Positions 41,386 to 51,369 of a DNA stretch of 64,000 nucleotides are shown here, one piece after another. A model generated the notes under the pieces. The model was not told where the DNA came from and searched no databases. It was given only the letters and a program-made list of their open reading frames with translations. Location: contig NZ_VSSP01000001.1 in NCBI RefSeq assembly GCF_008312895.1, positions 620,001 through 684,000 of the forward strand, in the 5' to 3' direction. Position numbers and translations under genes: made by a program. This DNA comes from Luteimonas suaedae. GTDB lineage: Bacteria; Pseudomonadota; Gammaproteobacteria; Xanthomonadales; Xanthomonadaceae. Position 1 is the first letter of the stretch. Each line of letters starts with the position of its first letter.

Positions 41386-41790
41386 CTATTTCTTCTTGCG
41401 CACGTACAGCACCAGCGAGTGGTCCTCGAGCACGAAGCCGTGGCGCTCGGCGATCTCGCGCTGCAGGCGCTCGATCTCGGGGCTCTCGAACTCGACGATC
41501 TTGCCGCTGTCGACGTCGACCATGTGGTCGTGGTGGCCGCCGCGGTCGAGCTCGTAGATCGCGTGGCCACCCTCGAAGTTGTGCTTGAGCACCAGGCCCG
41601 CAGCCTCGAACTGGGTCAGCACCCGATACACCGTCGCCAGGCCGATCTCGTCGCCCTGCTCCAGGAGATGGCGGTAGATGTCCTCCGCCGTCATGTGATG
41701 CTGCGGGGTCTTCTGTTCGAGCAGTTCGAGGATGCGCATCCGCGGATGCGTCACCTTGAGTCCGGCCTTGCGCAGATCCAGTGATTCCAT
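41386..41790 (-). CDS. fur: ferric uptake regulator Fur
   Basis: Iron-sensing repressor. The 134-residue protein has the N-terminal winged helix (LRKAGLKVTHPRMRILELL, IGLATVYRVLTQFEAAGLV) and the metal-site region with GGHHDHMVDVDSGKIVEF; it ends with a Lys-rich tail and lacks the C-terminal CXXC that some Fur proteins carry. It is divergent from bamE with a 124-base gap. The fur/omlA divergent pair is known from Xanthomonas. Confidence 0.96.
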   Translation of the reverse strand: MESLDLRKAGLKVTHPRMRILELLEQKTPQHHMTAEDIYRHLLEQGDEIGLATVYRVLTQFEAAGLVLKHNFEGGHAIYELDRGGHHDHMVDVDSGKIVEFESPEIERLQREIAERHGFVLEDHSLVLYVRKKK

Positions 41791-41914
41791 GGGGCGTCTC
41801 GATATCGGCGCTGCGGCGGTCGGTCAGCGGGCGCTGAACGCCGGCCGCGCGGCCCGGTTGCGATGGTCGCGGTGAGTGTATCATCGGCGCGTTTCCATTC
41901 AGCCCCGCGAGTCC

Positions 41915-42304
41915 ATGCGCAAACTCCTGCTTCCCCTCGTTCTCGCCAGTGCCGTCGCCGGCTGCGGCATCGTCTACAAGCAGCCGATCTACCAGGGCAG
42001 CCTGCTCGAGGAATCCGCGGTGGAACAGCTGCAGGCCGGCATGGACAAGCAGCAGGTCATGGCGCTGCTGGGCTCGCCCTCGATCGCCGATCCGTTCCAC
42101 CAGCAGCGCTGGGACTACACCGCGTCGCAGCGGGCTGGCCGCGTGGGCCGCACCGAGGTCAAGAACCTGACCCTGTGGTTCGAAAACGACGCCCTGGCGC
42201 GTTGGGACGGCGAGTACTTCCCGGAGCAGGACGAGGCGCTGGCCAGCGAAGTACGCCGGGTCTTCGGTCCCAACCTGCCGCGCGAGCGCAACCAGGGCCG
42301 CTGA
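41915..42304 (+). CDS. bamE: outer-membrane assembly lipoprotein BamE (OmlA)
   Basis: Small lipoprotein of the BAM complex that inserts beta-barrel proteins. The 129-residue precursor has a signal peptide with lipobox AVAGC (Cys at residue 16), then the BamE fold with KQPIYQGSLLEESAVEQLQ, GMDKQQVMALLGSPSIADPFH and LTLWFENDALARWDG. ATG 41915 is chosen over an in-frame ATG 41876 because only it starts the signal peptide. Confidence 0.94.
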   Translation: MRKLLLPLVLASAVAGCGIVYKQPIYQGSLLEESAVEQLQAGMDKQQVMALLGSPSIADPFHQQRWDYTASQRAGRVGRTEVKNLTLWFENDALARWDGEYFPEQDEALASEVRRVFGPNLPRERNQGR

Positions 42305-42345
42305 CCGAAGGGCGCCGGCGACCTGCTCCATTCCAGCGCGCCGCT

Positions 42346-42606
42346 TCAGCGTGGGCGCTGTGCCCGGCGCCGTCGGCTCTCCTTGGGATCAGCCTGCAGC
42401 GGGCGTAGCAGTTCCAGGCGGTCACCGTCGCGCAGTTCCGCGTCGGCAGTCGTACGTTCACCATGAATCGCGTAACCGTCGCATTGCCGGGTATCGAAGC
42501 CGGAGGCGGCCAGCGCATCGGCCACCGTGGCCGGTTCCGGCAAGCTCACCCGTACCCATTCGAACCGCCGCGGCCAGGCGCGGATGACCTCGACCTCGAT
42601 CGCCAT
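42346..42606 (-). CDS. rnfH: RnfH family protein (ubiquitin-like fold)
   Basis: An 86-residue protein of the RnfH/UPF0125 family, beta-grasp fold, of unsettled function. Visible blocks: [31 protein letters not shown] and a C-terminal [17 protein letters not shown] followed by an Arg-rich tail. Its start shares one base with the ratA stop, so the two are coupled, as in E. coli where ratA and rnfH are neighbours. Confidence 0.92.
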   Translation of the reverse strand: MAIEVEVIRAWPRRFEWVRVSLPEPATVADALAASGFDTRQCDGYAIHGERTTADAELRDGDRLELLRPLQADPKESRRRRAQRPR

Positions 42607-43037
42607 CAGCCTTCGCCGCGATCGGCCACGCGGATGAAGTCGTCGACCATGCGGTCGGCCAGGCCCTGGAAGCCCAGCGTCAACGCCGGCGTCAGCAGCC
42701 GGCTCAGCGGCTCGAACTCGAGCGTCAGCGTGACCTTGCAGGCCGACTCGTCGAGGGCATGGAACTCCCAACGCCCGTCCAGGCGCCGAAAGGGGCCGTC
42801 GCGCAGGCGCATGTCGATATGGTGCGGCGGCGACAGCGCGTTCTCGGTGACGAACCAGGTGCGCAGCGAACCGAGCCCCAGGTCCAGCCGCGCGACCAGC
42901 CGCGACGCATCGGACTCGAGCACTTCGGCCGCGTCACACCAGTCGAAACGGCGCGGATAGGCGGCCACATCGTTGACCAGCGCGAACATCCGCGTCGCGG
43001 AATGTTCGACCAGGGCGCTGCGTTGGATCTTCGGCAT
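42606..43037 (-). CDS. ratA: RatA family protein (START/SRPBCC fold)
   Basis: A 143-residue lipid-binding-like protein; in E. coli RatA was described as blocking 50S-30S association, while related COQ10 proteins bind ubiquinone. Blocks seen: [29 protein letters not shown] and [20 protein letters not shown]. It is divergent from smpB with about 60 bases between the starts, a layout conserved in gammaproteobacteria. Confidence 0.92.
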   Translation of the reverse strand: MPKIQRSALVEHSATRMFALVNDVAAYPRRFDWCDAAEVLESDASRLVARLDLGLGSLRTWFVTENALSPPHHIDMRLRDGPFRRLDGRWEFHALDESACKVTLTLEFEPLSRLLTPALTLGFQGLADRMVDDFIRVADRGEG

Positions 43038-43097
43038 CGAGGACTCGTGTGTACGGGCATATCAAAGCACCCGCGGTTCGGGGACAATAGGACCGCT

Positions 43098-43592
43098 ATG
43101 GGCAAGAAAGCAGGCAAGGATAAGGCAAACGGCGGCGGAACCATCGCGCTGAACAAGCGCGCGCGCCATGAATATCACCTGGAGGACCGGTTCGAGGCCG
43201 GTCTGGCGCTGCAGGGCTGGGAGCTCAAGTCGATCCGCGCCGGTCGCGCCAACATCGGCGAGAGCTACGCGATCGTGCGCAAGGGCGAGATCTTCCTGTT
43301 CGGCGCGCAGATCATGCCGCTGATCTCCGCCTCCACCCATGTCGTGGCCGAGGCGCAGCGCACGCGCAAGCTGCTGCTGCACCGGAACGAGATCGACCGG
43401 CTGATCGGGCACGTCGAACGCGATGGCTACACCCTGGTGCCGACCGCCCTGTACTGGAAGGGCAACAAGGTCAAGGCCGAACTGGCGCTGGCCAAGGGCA
43501 AGCAGAAGCACGACAAGCGCGACAGCGAACGCGAACGCGACTGGAACCGCGAAAAGCAGCGGCTGCTGCGTCGCCACAACCGCGACGCCTGA
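43098..43592 (+). CDS. smpB: SsrA-binding protein SmpB
   Basis: Binds tmRNA and brings it to stalled ribosomes. The 164-residue protein has the OB-fold core with [37 protein letters not shown] and [19 protein letters not shown], then the Lys/Arg-rich tail [19 protein letters not shown] that enters the decoding centre. ATG 43098 begins [12 protein letters not shown]. Its RNA partner ssrA is encoded 2.3 kb downstream. Confidence 0.96.
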   Translation: MGKKAGKDKANGGGTIALNKRARHEYHLEDRFEAGLALQGWELKSIRAGRANIGESYAIVRKGEIFLFGAQIMPLISASTHVVAEAQRTRKLLLHRNEIDRLIGHVERDGYTLVPTALYWKGNKVKAELALAKGKQKHDKRDSERERDWNREKQRLLRRHNRDA

Positions 43593-43599
43593 GCACGCC

Positions 43600-45789
43600 T
43601 CATTCGTCCGCCGCGTCGGTCGGCAGCGTGAAGCGGAAGCAGGCGCCCTCCCCCGGCCTTCCTTCGGCCCGCACCTCACCACCATGGCGGTCGACGATGC
43701 GTTTGACCGACGCCAAGCCGATGCCGTGCCCGGAGAACTCCTCCTGGCTGTGCAGCCGCTGGAATGGCCGGAACAGCTTGCCGGCGTATTCCTGCGCGAA
43801 GCCTGCGCCGTTGTCGCGCACCACGAAGACGGTGCCGTCCTCGGCGTCCCGCTCCGCGTCGATCTCTATTCGCGCCGGATCGGCGCCCACGGTGAATTTC
43901 CAGGCATTGCCGATCAGGTTCTCCAGCAGATTGCGCACCAGCGCCGCATCGCCGCGGGCGTGCAGGTCCGGCGCGATCGAGACCTCGACCTTGCGCTCCG
44001 GTTCGGACTCGCGCAGCTCGGCCACGATCTCGGCGGCCATCCGCGACAGATCGAGCGACTCGGGCCTGAACTCGCCGCGGCTGAGCCGCGACATCTTCAG
44101 CAGCGCATCGATCAACCCGTCCATGCGCGCCGTCGCGGCGCGGATGCGGGCCAGGTAGTCGCGGCCGGCATCGTCGATCGCGTCGCGGTAGCGTTCGGCC
44201 AGCATGCGGCCGAATCCGTCGATGGTCCGTAGCGGCGCGCGCAGGTCATGCGAGATGCTGTAGGCGAACGATTCCAGTTCCTGGTTCGCCTGCTTCAGCT
44301 CCCGCGTCCGCGCCGCCACCCGCAGCTCGAGCATGCGATTGAGGGCGTGGACCTGCGCCTCGGCGCGCTGGCGCTCGGTCACGTCCTCTACCTGCACCAG
44401 GCGGACCACATCGCTGCCCAGGTCGCCCGGCACCGGCGAGTAGGTCAGCTGCACGTGGCGCAGCTCGCCGTCCGGTCGGGCGACCTCGCGCGTGATCCGC
44501 ACCACGCCTTCGGCGTCGGGCGTTTCGTCGTGCGCGCCGGCGGGATCGATCAGGCGCCGCCCGAACTCGGTGCCGACGATCTCCGACGGCCCGGTGCCGA
44601 GAATCCGCGCCAGAGACGGATTCGCCTCCACCACCCGGTCGTGACGATCCAGCAGTGCCTTGCCGATCGCCGAATAGTGCATCGAGGTGCGGAACCGGGA
44701 TTCGCTGCGCCGGTACGACTCGCTCATGCGCGCCGCCAGGCGCTGGGCGTGCGAGTGCGTGCGCGCCAGGGTCCAGACCACCGCGAACAGCATCAGCGAC
44801 GCCAGCAATCCGGCGAGCAGCGTCGCCTGCAGCGTCGGCGATCCGAGGCCGCGCGCGGCGGCGGGCGCGGAACGGAAGTCGACGCGCCAGTTGCGCCCGT
44901 ACAGTTCGCGCTCGATGCTGTGCTTGAGGCGTTGCCTGGACTCGGCCACCTCGGCGTAGCCCGGATCGGTGTACAGCACCGATTCGTCGTCGGCATCGAC
45001 GATGCGGAACACCAGCGAGCGCGGCAACGGCGCCAGCGCCGACTTGACGAAATCGTCGACATAGAACGGGACGTACACCCAGCCTTGCAGGGCGGCACGG
45101 CGGGTCGGGATGTTGGCGGGGAAGCTGCCGGCCCGGTAGACCGGCATGTAGAGCAACAGCCCCGGCCGCAGCGGATCGTCGCGCTGCTGCTGCAGCAGGC
45201 GCACGCCCGCGCTCAGGCGTGCGACGCCGCGATCACGCGAAGCGCCCATCGCCACCCGCCGCGCCGGATCGGTGTACATGTCGTAGCCGATCGCGGCCAG
45301 GTTTTCGGGGGTTTCCGGCTCCAGGTACACGACCGGGCCGTAGTCCGCACGCGCACCGTGCGGCGTCACCCGGTAGAGCCCGCCTCCGCCCGCGCGCAGC
45401 TCCAGCTGCAGGGCCTCGAGTTGCTGCGGGGTCAGCCAGGCGGCATACCCCAGCCCCAGCAGGCCGGACAGGCGCCGCTCCAGACGCAGGCCGTCCACAT
45501 AGCCCTGCCACTGCCGGGCGCTCGGCCGGTCGACCGATGCGAACAGCGAGGCCCCGCCATGGGCGGTCAGTTCGTAGGCCAGCAGCCGCTGCCGCAGCAG
45601 CTCCACCACCTGCTCGGCCTCGGCGACGAAGTCCGCCTCCGCCAGTTGCCGCTCGCGATCGCCGGCGCTCTTCGCGTACAGCGCGACCAGCAGCAGCGCG
45701 CCGATCAGCACCAGCACCGCAAGCTGGTAGCCGCGCCGCGACTGCAACGGCTCGCCATTCATCTCCGGCATGGGCGGAACGTCTGCCAT
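43600..45789 (-). CDS. CHASE-domain sensor histidine kinase with PAS domain
   Basis: A 729-residue membrane sensor. First helix residues 21-40, periplasmic CHASE domain about 70-305 (VVYLEPETPENLAAIGYDM is typical), second helix about 320-342, PAS domain 360-475, HisKA with phospho-accepting His514 in FAYSISHDLRAPL, and HATPase with N-box NLLENLIGNAWKF and G-boxes DNGAGF and GHGIGLASV. It is therefore a complete, probably active kinase for an unknown small extracellular ligand. No response regulator lies next to it; smpB is convergent and ssrA is divergent. Partner unknown. Confidence 0.92.
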   Translation of the reverse strand: MADVPPMPEMNGEPLQSRRGYQLAVLVLIGALLLVALYAKSAGDRERQLAEADFVAEAEQVVELLRQRLLAYELTAHGGASLFASVDRPSARQWQGYVDGLRLERRLSGLLGLGYAAWLTPQQLEALQLELRAGGGGLYRVTPHGARADYGPVVYLEPETPENLAAIGYDMYTDPARRVAMGASRDRGVARLSAGVRLLQQQRDDPLRPGLLLYMPVYRAGSFPANIPTRRAALQGWVYVPFYVDDFVKSALAPLPRSLVFRIVDADDESVLYTDPGYAEVAESRQRLKHSIERELYGRNWRVDFRSAPAAARGLGSPTLQATLLAGLLASLMLFAVVWTLARTHSHAQRLAARMSESYRRSESRFRTSMHYSAIGKALLDRHDRVVEANPSLARILGTGPSEIVGTEFGRRLIDPAGAHDETPDAEGVVRITREVARPDGELRHVQLTYSPVPGDLGSDVVRLVQVEDVTERQRAEAQVHALNRMLELRVAARTRELKQANQELESFAYSISHDLRAPLRTIDGFGRMLAERYRDAIDDAGRDYLARIRAATARMDGLIDALLKMSRLSRGEFRPESLDLSRMAAEIVAELRESEPERKVEVSIAPDLHARGDAALVRNLLENLIGNAWKFTVGADPARIEIDAERDAEDGTVFVVRDNGAGFAQEYAGKLFRPFQRLHSQEEFSGHGIGLASVKRIVDRHGGEVRAEGRPGEGACFRFTLPTDAADE

Positions 45790-45859
45790 GGCGCGAGCAT
45801 ACCGGTTCGACCGCCGCCGGTTGCAGTGAACGCCGGCTGCATCGGCCCCGGCGCGGTGC

Positions 45860-45887
45860 TTGTTCCGGACCCCTGCGCCCCTATAAT
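45860..45887 (+). promoter_or_regulatory. sigma-70 promoter of ssrA
   Basis: TTGTTC (45860-45865) and a perfect TATAAT (45882-45887) are spaced by 16 bases, about 29 bases before the mature 5' end of the tmRNA. This is the most consensus-like promoter in the window. Confidence 0.85.
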
Positions 45888-45915
45888 GACGGGGTCAGCG
45901 TGATTTGACGCTCCC

Positions 45916-46272
45916 GGGGGTGCACTGGCTTCGACGGGGGTCGCGAAATTACTTGGCGCATGCCGAGGGGGCAGCTTTCCTCGTAAATCCAGCGGCAAAC
46001 TCATAGTTGCCAACGACGACAACTACGCTCTCGCCGCTTAAGGCGTAGCCCCGAACCCAGTTTGTGTCCGTGCTCGCTGGATGTAGGGTCATCTATCACG
46101 GAATCGCCGGGAATGGTTGCCTGTCAGCTCCCGGTCAACACAAAGCAGGCTGGTCCCGGGGTGCGCTTCGCACACCGTGCTGCTCCGGGACGAGATCCAA
46201 CGGTGAGCTAAGCATGTAGTGCCGGGGATGGAGTGCCTTCGGACGGCGGTTCGATTCCGCCCACCTCCACCA
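45916..46272 (+). ncRNA. ssrA: transfer-messenger RNA (tmRNA)
   Basis: Rescues stalled ribosomes and tags the protein for degradation. The 357-base RNA starts GGGGGTG and ends CACCTCCACCA, which pair as a tRNA-like acceptor stem (one G-U); GGTTCGATTCC is the T-loop arm and CCA is encoded. The tag reading frame is 46009-46041, coding ANDDNYALAA then TAA; with the initial alanine from the charged RNA this gives AANDDNYALAA. The D-to-E difference from E. coli (ANDENYALAA) is a normal variation, and the ALAA end is the ClpXP/ClpAP degron. Confidence 0.97.
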
Positions 46273-46294
46273 TCAGATGGTCCAGCAAGACCGG

Positions 46295-46334
46295 AAAGGC
46301 CGGAATCCCGACACGGGATTCCGGCCTTTTTCTT
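46295..46334. terminator. intrinsic terminator shared by ssrA and the convergent operon
   Basis: AAAGGCCGGAATCCCG (46295-46310) pairs perfectly with 46314-46329 around an ACA loop and is followed by T-rich CCTTTTTCTT on the plus strand. The 16-bp stem should end ssrA transcription; on the minus strand the shorter CCTTT may end the sugar operon. Confidence 0.85.
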
Positions 46335-46381
46335 GTGCGATGGGGCACGATCGGATCGGTCGCAATCCGATGGAGCGACTG

Positions 46382-47539
46382 CTACGAGGCGACGGGCACC
46401 CAGGCCGCGCCTTGTCGCGCGCTGGCCACCGCAGCCTCGATGAAGGCCATGCCGGCGACGCCGTCGTCGATGCCGGGCAGATCGAGGTCGTCCGGCGGCG
46501 GTTCGCCAGAGACTTCGGCGGCGATCGCGCGGAACGCCTCGCGGTACAGGTTGGCGAAGGCCTCCAGGTAGCCTTCCGGATGCCCTGCCGGAATCCGCGT
46601 GATCCGCTGTGCGGCCTCGCCGACATAGCCGTTGCCGCGGCGCAGGATTTCGCGCGGGCGGTCCGGGTACTTGACGATCAGCTCGTTGGGGTGCTCCTGC
46701 TGCCACTCGAGCGACGCCTCGCTGCCGTACACGCGCAGGCTCAGGTTGTTCTCTTCGCCCACCGCGACCTGCGAGGCGTGCAGCACGCCGCGCACGCCGC
46801 CTTCCAAGCGCAGCAGCAGATTGCCGTCGTCCTCCAGGCGGCGGCCGGGCACGAAGGTGGTGAGGTCGGCGCACAGTTCGGCGATGCGCAGGCCGGTGAC
46901 GTAGCGCGCCAGGTTTTCCGCGTGCACGCCGATGTCGCCCATGCAACCGGCCGCGCCGCTGCGCGCCGGGTCGGTGCGCCAGGCCGCCTGCTTGTGGCCG
47001 CCGCTTTCGATGTCGCGCGCCAGCCAGCCCTGGGAATACTCCACCACCACCTTGCGCAGGGTGCCGAGCGCACCGTTGCGCACCAGTGCGCGCGCCTGCT
47101 TCACCATCGCGTTGCCGGTGTAGTTGTGGGTCAGCGCGAACACCTTGCCGCTGCGCGTGACCGTCTCGCGCAAGGCGCGTGCCTCGGCCAGCGTCAGCGT
47201 GACCGGCTTATCGCAGACCACGTTGAAGCCGTGGTCCAGGAACAGCGTCGCGGCCGGGAAATGCTGGTCGTTCGGGGTGACGATCACGACGAAGTCCAGC
47301 CGTTCGCCGGACGGACGGGCCGCCTCGGCGACCGCCATGTCGCGATAGCTGCCGTACGCCCGTTCGGCGGCCACGAACAGGTCGGCCGCCGAATCGCGCG
47401 AGCGCTGCGGGTCCGACGAGAAGGCGCCGGCGACGAGTTCGGCCTGCCCGTCCATCTGCGCGGCGATCCGGTGCACGGCGCCGATGAACGCGCCACGGCC
47501 GCCGCCGACCATGCCGAAGCGCAGCTTGCGCCCGATCAT
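46382..47539 (-). CDS. Gfo/Idh/MocA family oxidoreductase
   Basis: A 385-residue NAD(P)-dependent sugar dehydrogenase-type protein. N-terminal Rossmann motif [12 protein letters not shown] near residue 9, the family catalytic CDKPVTL (EKP-type) near 110, and C-terminal sheet domain with [16 protein letters not shown]. Substrate unknown; in such clusters family members oxidise or reduce C3 of a sugar ring. ATG 47539 is chosen; it overlaps the end of the preceding gene by four bases. It is the last gene of the minus-strand operon and precedes the terminator at 46295. Confidence 0.9.
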   Translation of the reverse strand: MIGRKLRFGMVGGGRGAFIGAVHRIAAQMDGQAELVAGAFSSDPQRSRDSAADLFVAAERAYGSYRDMAVAEAARPSGERLDFVVIVTPNDQHFPAATLFLDHGFNVVCDKPVTLTLAEARALRETVTRSGKVFALTHNYTGNAMVKQARALVRNGALGTLRKVVVEYSQGWLARDIESGGHKQAAWRTDPARSGAAGCMGDIGVHAENLARYVTGLRIAELCADLTTFVPGRRLEDDGNLLLRLEGGVRGVLHASQVAVGEENNLSLRVYGSEASLEWQQEHPNELIVKYPDRPREILRRGNGYVGEAAQRITRIPAGHPEGYLEAFANLYREAFRAIAAEVSGEPPPDDLDLPGIDDGVAGMAFIEAAVASARQGAAWVPVAS

Positions 47540-48573
47540 GGCTTCCGCTCGAAAGCGGCATCGAAGGCGGCCGCGCTCGGCGGGAAATCGAGCTGGCGTA
47601 CATAGGCCGCCGCTTCGGCCGCGCCGTGCCGGCGATCCATGCGCGCGTCCTCCCATTCCACCGACAGCGGGCCACGATAGCCGATGTCGTTCAGTGCGAC
47701 GATGATGTCCTGGAAGCGGACGTCGCCGCGCCCGACCGAGCGGAAATCCCAGTGGCGGCGTGCGTCGCCGAAATCGGTATGGCCGCCGAACACGCCCACG
47801 CTGCCGTCACCGCGCCCCCACCAGACGTCCTTCATGTGGACGTGGAAGATGCGTTCGCTGAAGGTGCGCAGGAAGCGGATGTAGTCCACACCCTGGTAGG
47901 CGAAATGCGAGGGGTCGAAGTTGAAGCCGAAGCGCGGGTGATGGTCGACCGCCTCCAGAGCGCGCTGCGCGCTGGCGATGTCGAACGCGATCTCGGTGGG
48001 ATGCACCTCCAGGGCGAAATTCACGTCGACCGCGTCGAAGGCGTCGAGGATCGGCCGCCAGCGCTGCGCGAAATCGTCGAACCCCTGCTGCAGGTAGGCC
48101 TGCGAGGTCGGCGGGAAGGCGTAGACCGCGTGCCAGATCGACGAGCCGGTGAATCCGGTGACCACGGCCGGGAAATCGATCGCCGCCGCGCCCGGCCGCG
48201 CATCGAAGAACGCGCGCGCGGCCCTGGCGGTGTCGATCATCCGTGCGGCGGCCCGCTGGCGCACGCCTTCCGGCTCGCCGTCGCCCCAGACCTCCGGTGG
48301 CAGGATCGCGCGATGGCGCTCGTCGATCCGGTCGCAGACCGCCTGCCCGACCAGGTGATTGGCGATCGCATGACAGCCCATCCCCTGTGCCTGCAGCAGG
48401 CTCCAGCGCTCGCGCGCGTAGTCCGACGAGGCCAGCGCGCGCTGGACATCGAAGTGATCGCCCCAGCACGCGAGTTCCAGGCCGTCATAGCCCATGGCCT
48501 TGGCCTGCGTGGCGAGTTCACCGAGCGAGAGGTCGGCCCATTGACCGGTGAACAGCGTGACGGGACGTGGCAT
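47536..48573 (-). CDS. sugar phosphate isomerase/epimerase-like TIM barrel (cytoplasmic)
   Basis: A 345-residue AP-endonuclease-2/xylose-isomerase-like TIM barrel without signal peptide. Metal-site-type residues appear in [36 protein letters not shown] and [11 protein letters not shown]. The family includes epimerases, inosose dehydratases and enzymes hydrating 3-keto-2-hydroxyglucal, and the context favours a 3-keto-sugar step. Start ATG 48573 has an AGGAG site. It overlaps the Gfo/Idh gene and follows the MFS gene by 32 bases. Confidence 0.88.
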   Translation of the reverse strand: MPRPVTLFTGQWADLSLGELATQAKAMGYDGLELACWGDHFDVQRALASSDYARERWSLLQAQGMGCHAIANHLVGQAVCDRIDERHRAILPPEVWGDGEPEGVRQRAAARMIDTARAARAFFDARPGAAAIDFPAVVTGFTGSSIWHAVYAFPPTSQAYLQQGFDDFAQRWRPILDAFDAVDVNFALEVHPTEIAFDIASAQRALEAVDHHPRFGFNFDPSHFAYQGVDYIRFLRTFSERIFHVHMKDVWWGRGDGSVGVFGGHTDFGDARRHWDFRSVGRGDVRFQDIIVALNDIGYRGPLSVEWEDARMDRRHGAAEAAAYVRQLDFPPSAAAFDAAFERKP

Positions 48574-48605
48574 GGCGGGACTCCTGTATTCGTGCACCGA
48601 CGCGT

Positions 48606-49790
48606 TCATGCACCGACGCGTTCGATGCGATAACCGCCGCGGGCGCTATCGATCCAGTGGATGATGCCGAAGATCAACGCGATCGCGACGGGCAGTACCG
48701 CCCAGGTCGGCAACACGTGCGCGGCGCCGTAGGTATCGTTGATCCAGCCCATGACCGGCCCGGCCACCGCGGTCGAGAACGCGCCCGCGGCGCCGATCAC
48801 CGCCAGCGCCAGCGCGCCGCCGCGCGGGAAGCGCTCGGAGGTCAGGCCCAGCATCGTCGGCCACCAGAACGCGGTGCCCACCGCGAGCAATGCCGCGGCG
48901 GCGAACGCCAGCGCCGGCGTATCGGCACGTCCGAACAGCCACAGCCCGAGCGCCGCGATCGGCGCCGTCACGGCGATCAGCGTCACCGGCGAGAGCCGGT
49001 GCGCCAGGCCGCCGCCGAACTGCCGCAACGCGTACATGATGCCGTTGATCCACACCAGCAGCAGCACGCCGGCCTGCAGCGTGCTGTGCATGACCTCGTT
49101 GAAGATGTTGCTGACCCATTGCCCCGGGCCGAGCTCGGTGGCCGCGGTCAACCACATGCAGGCGAACACCACCAGGAACAGCGGCCGCCTGAGTTCGGCA
49201 TACATCGCAGCGGTGGAAACGCCCGCCGCCTTGCGCTCGGTCTCGGGGAAACGCTGGGCGAAGAACATCGCCGCGTAGATCGCCGACGGCACCAGCATCA
49301 GCAGCATCTTGGCCTGCCAGCCCAGGCCGATCTGGGTGAAGGCGAAGGCGAGCACGCCGCCCACCACGATGCCGCCGGGGAACCAGGCGTGCAGCTTGAC
49401 CAGCCGCGCGGTCTTGTCGCCCCGGTACAGCGTGGCGATCAGCGGATTGATGCCGGCCTCGACGAAGCCGTTCGCGATACCGATGAGCACGGTGGCCGCG
49501 AACAGCGTGGTGAAATCGGTGGCGAACACGGTGAGCAGCACGCCGGCGATATGCCCCACTGCCGCCAGCTTCAGCAGCCGGCCCATGCCCAGCAGGTCGC
49601 ACAGCGTGCCGCCGAACAGGATCGACAGGCCGAAGCCCCAGAACGCGGCGCCGCTGATCCAGCCCAACTGGGTCTTGTCGAGCCCGAACGCGAGCTCCAG
49701 CTCGCCCATGATGTCGCCGCGGATGGCGAAGGACATCGCGGTGGCCAACAGGGCGATGCAACTGGCGACGAACAGGCGCTGCGGGTTCAT
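48606..49790 (-). CDS. MFS transporter, probable sugar permease
   Basis: A 394-residue protein with about 12 hydrophobic helices starting [20 protein letters not shown] and including the MFS-like loop [14 protein letters not shown] between helices 2 and 3. HAWFPGG near residue 150 resembles the FucP/GlcP sugar-symporter group. Substrate unknown; by position it imports a sugar or keto-sugar produced by the exported enzymes of the same operon. Confidence 0.88.
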   Translation of the reverse strand: MNPQRLFVASCIALLATAMSFAIRGDIMGELELAFGLDKTQLGWISGAAFWGFGLSILFGGTLCDLLGMGRLLKLAAVGHIAGVLLTVFATDFTTLFAATVLIGIANGFVEAGINPLIATLYRGDKTARLVKLHAWFPGGIVVGGVLAFAFTQIGLGWQAKMLLMLVPSAIYAAMFFAQRFPETERKAAGVSTAAMYAELRRPLFLVVFACMWLTAATELGPGQWVSNIFNEVMHSTLQAGVLLLVWINGIMYALRQFGGGLAHRLSPVTLIAVTAPIAALGLWLFGRADTPALAFAAAALLAVGTAFWWPTMLGLTSERFPRGGALALAVIGAAGAFSTAVAGPVMGWINDTYGAAHVLPTWAVLPVAIALIFGIIHWIDSARGGYRIERVGA

Positions 49791-49822
49791 ACGGTTTCTC
49801 CGCGGGACAGGGACCAAAGGGT

Positions 49823-50464
49823 TTACGGCAGCGCTCGCACCTTGATGTTGCGGTAGTGCACTTCGCTGTCCGGATCGTGCGCCTGCAGCGCGAAGGTGCC
49901 CGAGGACAGCACCCGGCCGCGCATGTCGGCCGGTCTCTCCGGTTGCGCCGGCTGCGTGTAGTCGACGATCGGCTCGTCGTCGACGAAGGTGCGGATGCGT
50001 TGGCCCTCGACGCGGATGCGCAGCGTGAACCACACATCGTCCTTCGCCGGCGCCTGGTAGTTGTCCTCGACTGCGTACAGGCCGCCGGTGCGCTTGGGAT
50101 CGCTCTGGCTGTTGTTGACCTGCACTTCATAGCCTTTGGCCGGCCAGCCCTCGTCCTGCCAGGCGGTGTGGAAGTAGACGCCGGAGTTGGCGCCGGGCCG
50201 CGTCATGACCTCGAGCTGCAACTCGAAGTCGCGGAAATCGTGATTCTCCACCGGACCGACGTAGTACAGATGCGAGCGCGGCCCGCGCACCACGATCGCG
50301 CCATCGCGCACGTTGAACGAACCCGGCGCTTCGCTGGCACGCCAGCCGGCCAGCGTCTTGCCGTCGAACAGCGACTGCCAGCCGTCGCGTGCCTGCCCGG
50401 CGGCGGGCACGCCCGCGCAACCGGCCAGTGCCAGCAGGCAGGCGCCGAGAAATCCAATGCGCAT
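49823..50464 (-). CDS. DUF1080 lipoprotein (3-keto-disaccharide hydrolase domain)
   Basis: A 213-residue exported lipoprotein: signal peptide with lipobox LAGC (Cys at residue 16), then one DUF1080 jelly-roll domain, with family blocks SLFDGKTLAGWRAS, FELQLEVMTRPGANSGVYFHT, GYEVQVNN and SGTFALQAHDPDSEVHYRNIKVR. Related proteins act on glycosides oxidised at C3. In the minus operon it follows a second DUF1080 gene by 77 bases. Confidence 0.9.
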   Translation of the reverse strand: MRIGFLGACLLALAGCAGVPAAGQARDGWQSLFDGKTLAGWRASEAPGSFNVRDGAIVVRGPRSHLYYVGPVENHDFRDFELQLEVMTRPGANSGVYFHTAWQDEGWPAKGYEVQVNNSQSDPKRTGGLYAVEDNYQAPAKDDVWFTLRIRVEGQRIRTFVDDEPIVDYTQPAQPERPADMRGRVLSSGTFALQAHDPDSEVHYRNIKVRALP

Positions 50465-50541
50465 GAGAAACGTCCTCCAGTCAGACCGGCGCACGGCCGG
50501 CAGGGATCGGCACGATGCCGCCGTTGGCATGGGCATCGTGG

Positions 50542-51369
50542 TCATTGCGACACCGGCCGCGCGATTGCGCGGATCCAGATATTGCGAAACGCCACCGGAT
50601 CGCCGTGGTCCTGCAATCGCAGCGGCTGCCGCGCGGCATGGGCCTCGTATTCGGGCTGGCCCTGGTAGACGGTCGATCCGCGCAAGGCGACGTCGTGCTG
50701 GACCAGCACGCCATTATGAAAGACGGTCATGCGTGCCGGTGCCAGCACGCGGCCATCGGCGGCGAAGCGCGGCGCCAGGAACAGCACGTCATAGCTCTGC
50801 CACTCGCCCGGCGGCCGGCTGGCGTTGACCAGCGGCGCATGCTGCTTGTACACCGAGGCCGCCTGGCCGTTGACGTAGGTGGCGTTGCGATACGAGTCCA
50901 GCACCTGCAACTCGTAACGCTCCATCAGGAACACGCCGCTGTTGCTGGCGCCCTGCCCATCCCCCGTCGGCTGCGCGAGCGTGCGGAATTCCAGGTGCAG
51001 CTGCACGTCGCCGAACGCCTCGCGCGTGCGGATGTCGCCGCTGCCCGGCGTCACCACCAGCGCGCCGTCCATCACCTTCCAGCCGATCGGGCGGCCGTCG
51101 TCCATCTTTCTTGTATCGGTATCCTCGCTTGCCTCGGCATGCTCCCAGGCGTCGGTATCGGACCCTGCGAACAGCACCGTGGCGTCGCTGGGGACGCCAC
51201 CGGCAGGCACGTCGACCTTCGGCGGCACCGGCTGCCACACCTCGGTCGCCGACGGCGGCGGCGCCGCGTCCTCACCGGCACGCGGCGCCGATGCCGATGC
51301 CACGGGCATCGCCAGCACACCGGCCGCAACCACGGCTATCAACGAACCGCGACGCGTGATCGGCGGCAT
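50542..51369 (-). CDS. exported DUF1080 protein
   Basis: A 275-residue protein with a signal-like start (MPPITRRGSLIAVVAAGVLA; Arg-Arg suggests possible Tat export), a Pro-rich linker and a DUF1080 domain: VLFAGSDTDAWEHAE, WKVMDGALVVTPGSGDIRT, DVQLHLEFRT, GASNSGVFLMERYELQVLDS and the C-terminal LQDHGDPVAFRNIWIRAI. The last block and the GxSNSGVF motif are strongly conserved in the family. Its start shares one base with the stop of the upstream subunit-3 gene. Confidence 0.9.
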   Translation of the reverse strand: MPPITRRGSLIAVVAAGVLAMPVASASAPRAGEDAAPPPSATEVWQPVPPKVDVPAGGVPSDATVLFAGSDTDAWEHAEASEDTDTRKMDDGRPIGWKVMDGALVVTPGSGDIRTREAFGDVQLHLEFRTLAQPTGDGQGASNSGVFLMERYELQVLDSYRNATYVNGQAASVYKQHAPLVNASRPPGEWQSYDVLFLAPRFAADGRVLAPARMTVFHNGVLVQHDVALRGSTVYQGQPEYEAHAARQPLRLQDHGDPVAFRNIWIRAIARPVSQ

